From assembly GCA_031270585.1 (NCBI GenBank), contig JAISXK010000057.1, forward strand, positions 1-10,993: a stretch of 10,993 nucleotides of DNA, written 5' to 3'. Both the position numbers and the translations under genes were made by a program. Every line of letters starts with the position of its first letter. Positions within the stretch are counted from its first letter, which is position 1. Positions 7,757-10,993 of this stretch are shown here, in pieces. The notes below the pieces were generated by a model that ran no database searches, was not told the DNA's origin, and saw only the letters and a list, made by a program, of their open reading frames with translations. The DNA comes from Clostridiales bacterium. Lineage in GTDB: Bacteria; Bacillota; Clostridia; Christensenellales; CAG-138.

Positions 7757-7773
7757 ATTCTTCAAAACAGCAA
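7744..7773 (-). promoter_or_regulatory. Possible folC promoter, overlapping the glmS promoter
   Basis: On the minus strand TTGCTG (7773-7768) and TATACT (7749-7744) are spaced 18 bp. If used, transcription would begin near 7737 and pass through the hairpin at 7656-7708 before reaching folC. The -35 match is weak, so this is tentative. Confidence 0.3.
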
Positions 7774-7785
7774 AGGGGAATGTGT

Positions 7786-9594
7786 ATGTGTGGAATAGTA
7801 GGCTATACGGGCGATAAACATGCCGCGCCCATACTGCTTGCGGGGCTTGGCAAGCTCGAGTACCGCGGCTATGACAGTGCCGGCATCGCCGTTATTGAGA
7901 ATAAAAGCATCACCGTAAAAAAAACCAAGGGGCGTCTTAGCGCGCTTCGCGATATGATAGAGAGCGAGGAAGCGCTCAAAAGCAACTGCGGCATCGGCCA
8001 TACGCGCTGGGCGACGCATGGCGAACCTTCTGACAGCAACGCGCACCCACACCTGTCGCACAGCGGGCGCGTCGCCGTTGTGCACAACGGCATAGTTGAA
8101 AATTATATGGCGCTGCGCGATTTTCTGCTGGGCCATGGGTATACGTTCCAATCCGAAACCGATACCGAGATCGTATCCCAACTGCTGGATTATTGCTACC
8201 ACGGCGACCCGCTTGGCGCCGCGCGGGAGGCCATGCATATGCTGGAGGGCTCGTTTGCGCTGGGCATACTGTTTTCCGATTTTCCGCGTATGATCATCGC
8301 CGCCCGCAAGGATAGCCCGCTGGTGGTGGGTCTGGGTGATCACGAAAACTTCATCGCGTCGGATATACCGGCGTTGCTAAAGCACACCCGCAGGGTGCTA
8401 CGCCTTCAGGAGCGGGAGCTTGCCGTCGTTACCCCCGAAGAGGTTGTAGTTTACGACAGGCAGGGCGATGTAACCGAAAAAACGTCCGAAACCGTCACAT
8501 GGGATGTGTCTTCCGCCGAAAAGGGCGGCTATCGCCATTTTATGATCAAGGAGATCATGGAGCAACCCCGCGCGCTTCGCGACACGATCAATCCGCGCAT
8601 ACGGGCCGGGCGCGTAACGCTGGAATTGAAAAACATCGGCGACGATTTTTTTCAATCGCTCACGCATATACAGATCGTGGCGTGCGGATCCGCCTGGCAT
8701 GTGGGCTGTATCGCAAAGCTCATGCTGCAGGATATGCTGCGCGTACCCGTGCATTGCGAGCTTGCGAGCGAATTCCGCTACAGCAATCCCATGATACACG
8801 ATCAAACGCTGTGCGTGGTGATATCCCAAAGCGGCGAAACCATCGATACGCTCTTCGCGCTGCGCGAGGCCAGATCCCGCGGGGCGAAGGTGCTTTCCAT
8901 AGTCAACGTGGTGGGCAGCACCATCGTCAACGAAAGCGACGATGTGCTCTACACATGGGCGGGGCCCGAGATTGCCGTCGCGACAACAAAAGCCTACAAC
9001 ACGCAGTTGGGCGTGTTTTACCTTATTGCGCTGTATATGGCGGATCTTCGCGGCAGGATAGATACCGCCGGCTACAGCGCCGCCATTGATGGGTTAAGGG
9101 CGCTGCCCGATAAGGCGCAAGGGTTGCTCCAGGATCATACCCATATACAGCAGATGGCCAACCGCTATTTTAACCAAGGCGATATTTTCTTCATGGGCCG
9201 CAATCTCGATTACGCGCTGGCGCTGGAAGGCTCGCTCAAGCTCAAGGAGATATCCTACATACACAGCGAAGCCTATGCGGCGGGCGAACTGAAGCACGGC
9301 ACCATATCGCTCATAGAACCCGGCACGCTCGTGGTGGCGCTGTGCACAAATATGAAACTGCTTGAAAAGATGATCGGCAACACGCGCGAGGTTAAGGCAC
9401 GCGGCGCAGACGTAATCGCCATCGCGCAGGAGGGCGCGCCGGGCATTGAAGAGGTTGCGGATCATATGATCTGGCTGCCTGCGGGCGAACCCTTCACGCT
9501 GCCGTCGCTTTCGGTGCTGCCGCTGCAACTGTTTGCGTATTATATCGCGCTCGAAAAGGGGTGCGATATCGACAAGCCGAGCAACCTTGCATAA
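7786..9594 (+). CDS. glmS: Glucosamine-6-phosphate synthase, stopped at the catalytic lysine codon
   Basis: GlmS converts fructose-6-P and glutamine to glucosamine-6-P, the first step to UDP-GlcNAc and peptidoglycan. ATG 7786 is chosen over ATG 7780 because Cys must follow Met directly to become the N-terminal nucleophile (MCGIVGYTG), and AGGGG (7774-7778) is well spaced. The glutaminase domain (about 1-240) has EYRGYDSAG, HTRWATHGEPS, NAHPHL, HNGIVENY and ETDTE. Two SIS domains follow with ACGSAWH, SQSGET and AVATTKAY. The isomerase residues equivalent to E. coli Lys485, Glu488 (codon 9247-9249) and His504 (9295-9297) are present in LKLKEISYIHSEAY and GELKHG. The frame then ends DKPSNLA-TAA, with TAA at the position of catalytic Lys603. 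The normal tail SVTVE follows in frame, then TGA (9610-9612). As it stands, the 602-residue product should lack isomerase activity. Confidence 0.97.
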   Translation: MCGIVGYTGDKHAAPILLAGLGKLEYRGYDSAGIAVIENKSITVKKTKGRLSALRDMIESEEALKSNCGIGHTRWATHGEPSDSNAHPHLSHSGRVAVVHNGIVENYMALRDFLLGHGYTFQSETDTEIVSQLLDYCYHGDPLGAAREAMHMLEGSFALGILFSDFPRMIIAARKDSPLVVGLGDHENFIASDIPALLKHTRRVLRLQERELAVVTPEEVVVYDRQGDVTEKTSETVTWDVSSAEKGGYRHFMIKEIMEQPRALRDTINPRIRAGRVTLELKNIGDDFFQSLTHIQIVACGSAWHVGCIAKLMLQDMLRVPVHCELASEFRYSNPMIHDQTLCVVISQSGETIDTLFALREARSRGAKVLSIVNVVGSTIVNESDDVLYTWAGPEIAVATTKAYNTQLGVFYLIALYMADLRGRIDTAGYSAAIDGLRALPDKAQGLLQDHTHIQQMANRYFNQGDIFFMGRNLDYALALEGSLKLKEISYIHSEAYAAGELKHGTISLIEPGTLVVALCTNMKLLEKMIGNTREVKARGADVIAIAQEGAPGIEEVADHMIWLPAGEPFTLPSLSVLPLQLFAYYIALEKGCDIDKPSNLA

Positions 9595-9612
9595 TCCGTT
9601 ACGGTGGAGTGA
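9592..9612 (+). other. glmS 3' tail after the premature stop
   Basis: The codons are TAA TCC GTT ACG GTG GAG TGA, that is stop-S-V-T-V-E-stop in the glmS frame. The family C-terminus is NLAKSVTVE, so this is the normal end of glmS with only the Lys codon changed (AAA to TAA needs one substitution). Read through, the protein would be 608 residues including Met, against 609 in E. coli. Confidence 0.95.
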
Positions 9613-9623
9613 CGCGCCGGCCA

Positions 9624-9666
9624 TAAAAGAAAATGCAGTGAATCCCCTTCTTGACATTTTTTCACT
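9624..9666 (-). terminator. Weak terminator-like hairpin after hicB
   Basis: AGTGAA (9637-9642) and TTCACT (9661-9666) form a 6-bp stem with an 18-nt loop. On the minus strand it is followed by GCATTTTCTTTT. It may end the hicAB transcript in the 65-bp gap between the convergent glmS and hicB. The stem is short, so this is tentative. Confidence 0.3.
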
Positions 9667-9675
9667 ACACAGCGC

Positions 9676-9694
9676 TTTCAACCGGGTCTGCCTT
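9676..9694. repeat. 19-nt direct repeat, copy 1 (hicB 3' end)
   Basis: TTTCAACCGGGTCTGCCTT here matches TTTCAACCCGGTCTGCCTT at 10126-10144 in 18 of 19 positions, exactly 450 bp apart. This copy supplies the last codons and the TGA stop of hicB (GRPG-stop). Confidence 0.9.
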
Positions 9695-10094
9695 GTACGC
9701 CGAGTACATCCATCAGTGCTGTTGTAGCAATTTGAGAAATATTTAGTTTCTGTTCTTCCGCCATTTCTTTAACCCATGCCGGCAGCGTGATATTTGTCCG
9801 CGCGGATCGGTTGTCAATCTCGTTGCGAACGAGATCGGGAAATACGGTCACTGGGCAGACCAGATAACCCTCGGCGGTTTCCGGATCCACAGCAGGCGCC
9901 TTTGACGGCTCTGGTATGGGATCGCCGCCTTTCTCCATGCCATAAAGATGCAGGCCGAGTACGTCCGCCGCCTCCCGCCGCGCCGCCTCCAGATCAGCGC
10001 CATAGCTGGCGCAACCGGGAAGATCGGGAAAATATACGCCGTAGCCACCGGAACCATCCGGCTCAAATACGCCCAAGTACGTTGCTTTACGCAT
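9678..10094 (-). CDS. hicB: HicB-family antitoxin
   Basis: A 138-residue antitoxin that binds and neutralises HicA and represses its own operon. Residues 1-60 are the partly degenerate RNase-H-like HicB domain (VFEPDGSGGYGVYFPDLPGCASYG, then AADVLGLHLYGMEKGGDPIPEPS). The C-terminal part, about 97-133 (RTNITLPAWVKEMAEEQKLNISQIATTALMDVLG), resembles a ribbon-helix-helix DNA-binding domain of the kind found in self-regulating HicB proteins. The start is ATG 10094 with AAAGGA 9 nt upstream. hicA ends 28 bp before it on the same strand, the usual hicA-hicB order. The final QGRPG and the stop come from a 19-nt sequence nearly identical to the end of hicA, so the native C-terminus may have been replaced. 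Confidence 0.93.
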   Translation of the reverse strand: MRKATYLGVFEPDGSGGYGVYFPDLPGCASYGADLEAARREAADVLGLHLYGMEKGGDPIPEPSKAPAVDPETAEGYLVCPVTVFPDLVRNEIDNRSARTNITLPAWVKEMAEEQKLNISQIATTALMDVLGVQGRPG

Positions 10095-10117
10095 ATGCTT
10101 ACATCCTTTCCGTTATG

Positions 10118-10136
10118 CCGGGTTATTTCAACCCGG
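10118..10136. repeat. 7-bp hairpin over the hicA stop codon
   Basis: CCGGGTT (10118-10124) and AACCCGG (10130-10136) are perfect inverted repeats with a 5-nt loop, covering the hicA stop (10123-10125) and lying just before the hicB RBS. It could tune hicB translation relative to hicA. No U-tract follows, so it is not a clear terminator. Confidence 0.55.
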
Positions 10137-10311
10137 TCTGCCTTAATATGCTGTTTAGAGTTCCTCGGGGGATATCTCCGCCGTGTTTTGGAATAGTTAC
10201 CTTGCCGAGCTTGGAGGGATGCTTTAGCTGGACATGGGAACCCTTTGTTCGCCCATCTGCTTCACGCCATCCATCATCATTCAAGACCTTTATGATTTCC
10301 TTGAACGTCAT
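10123..10311 (-). CDS. hicA: HicA-family mRNA interferase toxin
   Basis: A 62-residue toxin with a double-stranded-RNA-binding-like fold that cleaves mRNA and inhibits translation when not bound by HicB. The start is ATG 10311: the product MTFKEIIKVLNDDGW begins as the family does and AGGGA lies about 10 nt upstream. A longer frame to 10365 would run into the promoter. The diagnostic motif is KGSHVQLKHP, where the His of GSH is the family's catalytic residue, followed by KVTIPKHGGDIPRGTLNSILRQTGLK, the conserved C-terminal half. The length is typical. It is first in the hicAB operon, driven by the promoter at 10342-10370. It appears intact, so the module is probably functional. Confidence 0.94.
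   Translation of the reverse strand: MTFKEIIKVLNDDGWREADGRTKGSHVQLKHPSKLGKVTIPKHGGDIPRGTLNSILRQTGLK
10126..10144. repeat. 19-nt direct repeat, copy 2 (hicA 3' end)
   Basis: TTTCAACCCGGTCTGCCTT lies in the final codons of hicA (RQTGLK), where it encodes the family's normal ending. That makes it the likelier source of the copy at 9676-9694. Confidence 0.9.
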
Positions 10312-10341
10312 GGTGCTTGCTTCCCTGCTTTCTTTTCTTAT

Positions 10342-10370
10342 GTTATACGCATAATATATGCGCATGTCAA
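10342..10370 (-). promoter_or_regulatory. hicAB promoter with embedded operator
   Basis: On the minus strand TTGACA (10370-10365) and TATAAC (10347-10342) are spaced 17 bp, a near-consensus sigma-A promoter. Between and overlapping both boxes is an imperfect palindrome, ATACGCATA (10345-10353) with TATGCGCAT (10357-10365). A third half-site, TATGCGTAT, lies upstream at 10377-10385. GTTATA[C/T]GC[A/G]TA at 10342-10353 and at 10373-10384 are 31 bp apart, about three helical turns. The natural reading is an operator for HicB, alone or with HicA, giving autorepression. Confidence 0.85.
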
Positions 10371-10403
10371 TAGTTATATGCGTATTTTTTATGCATAGTA
10401 TTC

Positions 10404-10437
10404 TTTACGTTTGTAGTAGAGATGTAGTAAACGTAAA
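10404..10437. repeat. 9-bp inverted repeat between higA and hicA
   Basis: TTTACGTTT (10404-10412) and AAACGTAAA (10429-10437) are exact reverse complements around a 16-nt loop that itself contains GTAGT twice. It lies downstream of the antitoxin gene stop and upstream of the hicAB promoter on the same strand. It may be a weak terminator separating the two modules or a protein-binding site. The AT-rich stem and lack of a T-tract argue against a strong terminator. Confidence 0.45.
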
Positions 10438-10453
10438 ATAAACAAAATTCCTG

Positions 10454-10738
10454 CTACACTTGCTCCCCAGCAGGGGGCATATCCACCACAGCCAATGTCT
10501 TGCCCAGCGGCGCAAGAATTTTGAGTACAGTATGTAGTTGGGGATCCGTCCGATTGTTTTCTATACGCGCAATGTGGGTTTGCTTAACGCCACAAATTTC
10601 TTCAAGCTCGGCTTGCGTTATTCCCGCATCCTTCCGCGCATCAAGGATGGCGCCGACGAGCTGCACCTGAAGGTTGATCTCTGCCCAATCTTCAGCAGTC
10701 AAAGAATCTTTATTGATATCGCTCCATTTTCTTGCCAT
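10454..10738 (-). CDS. XRE-family HTH antitoxin, HigA-like
   Basis: A 94-residue helix-turn-helix protein. Residues about 26-85 form the Cro/C1-type HTH (LVGAILDARKDAGITQAELE, then GVKQTHIARIENNRTDPQL). The start is ATG 10738 (MARKWSDI), with AGGTG 6 nt upstream. A GTG at 10747 would overlap the toxin stop as GTGA and is a real alternative. It lies 5 nt behind a RelE/HigB-type toxin gene; toxin-first order is the higBA arrangement. It presumably neutralises that toxin and represses the operon from a promoter off the right edge. No promoter of its own is visible. The stop is TAG (10454-10456). Confidence 0.88.
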   Translation of the reverse strand: MARKWSDINKDSLTAEDWAEINLQVQLVGAILDARKDAGITQAELEEICGVKQTHIARIENNRTDPQLHTVLKILAPLGKTLAVVDMPPAGEQV

Positions 10739-10743
10739 ACCTA

Positions 10744-10968
10744 TCACCTGTTCCTTTCCTTGTGATTAGCCAAATTGCACATAGCGGTTTCAATTTCCCG
10801 GCGCGGGGCTTTCTGTGATTTCTTCGTGTACTGGTGAAGCAGGATAAATCTATTATCCTTCCAGCAGGCGAAAAAAATACGATCATCACCCGGTCGGATT
10901 TCCCAGATATCGCCGTCAATGTGCTTTACTACCGGTTCGCCTACGCGGGTTCCGTATGTTTCGAGCAT
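10744..10968 (-). CDS. RelE/HigB-like (Gp49 family) toxin, 5'-partial at contig end
   Basis: The C-terminal 75 codons or so of a RelE/ParE-superfamily toxin of the phage Gp49/HigB type, which cleaves mRNA on the ribosome. Visible motifs are LETYGTRVGEPVVKHIDGDIWEIRPGDDRIFFACW and HQYTKKSQKAPRREIETA, both typical of the family's central beta sheet and C-terminal helix. Full members are usually about 110 residues, so about 35-40 N-terminal residues are missing. The ATG at 10968-10966 directly abuts adapter sequence and most likely encodes an internal Met rather than the start. It is followed 5 nt later by the HTH antitoxin gene. Confidence 0.85.
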   Translation of the reverse strand: MLETYGTRVGEPVVKHIDGDIWEIRPGDDRIFFACWKDNRFILLHQYTKKSQKAPRREIETAMCNLANHKERNR

Positions 10969-10993
10969 AGATCGGAAGAGCGTCGTGTAGGGA
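10969..10993. other. Illumina TruSeq adapter contamination
   Basis: The last 25 bases begin AGATCGGAAGAGC and continue CGTCGTGTAGGGA after the shared AGAG overlap, which is the reverse complement of the 3' end of the TruSeq universal adapter. They are not genomic. The true contig ends at 10968. Confidence 0.97.

Noticed and set aside
7594..7785. A glmS ribozyme or riboswitch in the glmS leader
   Set aside because: The hairpin at 7656-7708 lies upstream of the likely glmS promoter, so it would not be in the glmS mRNA. No glmS ribozyme core sequence is recognisable.
7780..7785. ATG 7780 as the glmS start (MCMCGIVG)
   Set aside because: GlmS needs Cys directly after the initiator Met as its N-terminal nucleophile, and ATG 7786 is better spaced from AGGGG.
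8398..8829. Minus-strand open frames within glmS
   Set aside because: They lie antisense to conserved GlmS domains, with no RBS or family similarity.
9592..9594. Genome-wide reassignment of UAA as a sense codon
   Set aside because: The kinase, both GerMN genes, the LCP gene, glpK, folC and hicA end in TAA at the expected family lengths or gene junctions, so TAA works as a normal stop here.
9651..9656. TTGACA as a plus-strand promoter after glmS
   Set aside because: No -10 box lies at a suitable distance, and only minus-strand genes follow.
1..10968. CRISPR array, tRNA, rRNA or insertion sequence
   Set aside because: No regularly spaced repeats, cloverleaf, rRNA signature or transposase was seen.

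Overview
The window looks like the end of a short-read (Illumina) metagenomic or draft contig from a moderately GC-rich Firmicute, probably a Clostridia-class organism. The lineage is inferred from GerMN-domain lipoproteins, an LCP cell-wall ligase with a long cytoplasmic Lys/Ala tail, Gram-positive type lipoboxes and AGGAGG-like ribosome binding sites. The right edge ends in 25 bases matching the Illumina TruSeq adapter (10969-10993), so nothing should be read into the last bases.

Layout: (1) 1-4712, plus strand, envelope/signalling: the 3' end of a PhoR-type sensor histidine kinase, two translationally coupled GerMN lipoproteins (the second with three GerMN-like repeats), then a LytR-CpsA-Psr (LCP) protein. 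The kinase plus GerMN lipoprotein arrangement recalls the actinobacterial MtrB-LpqB pair. (2) 4713-4780: a perfect 16-bp inverted repeat separates the LCP gene from the convergent glpK. (3) 4779-7593, minus strand: folC (folylpolyglutamate/dihydrofolate synthase) followed 40 bp later by glpK (glycerol kinase). (4) 7594-7785: divergent intergenic region with back-to-back promoters and a hairpin followed by U6 in the folC direction. (5) 7786-9594, plus strand: glmS, the enzyme that commits fructose-6-P to amino sugars and peptidoglycan. (6) 9676-10968, minus strand: two toxin-antitoxin modules, hicAB (complete, with a well-formed promoter/operator) and a higBA-like pair whose toxin is cut by the contig end.

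The most striking observation is in glmS. The frame is intact for 602 codons and stops at TAA exactly where the family has the catalytic lysine (Lys603 of E. coli GlmS, the Schiff-base residue). In the same frame after the TAA come codons for Ser-Val-Thr-Val-Glu and then TGA, which is the family's normal C-terminus. A single A-to-T change (AAA to TAA) therefore removes the catalytic residue and the last five residues. Sequencing error, a real nonsense allele, or readthrough are all possible. Other genes here end in TAA, so a general codon reassignment is not supported.

A secondary oddity is a 19-nt near-identical direct repeat at the 3' ends of hicB and hicA, read in different frames. No CRISPR array, rRNA, tRNA or insertion sequence was recognised.
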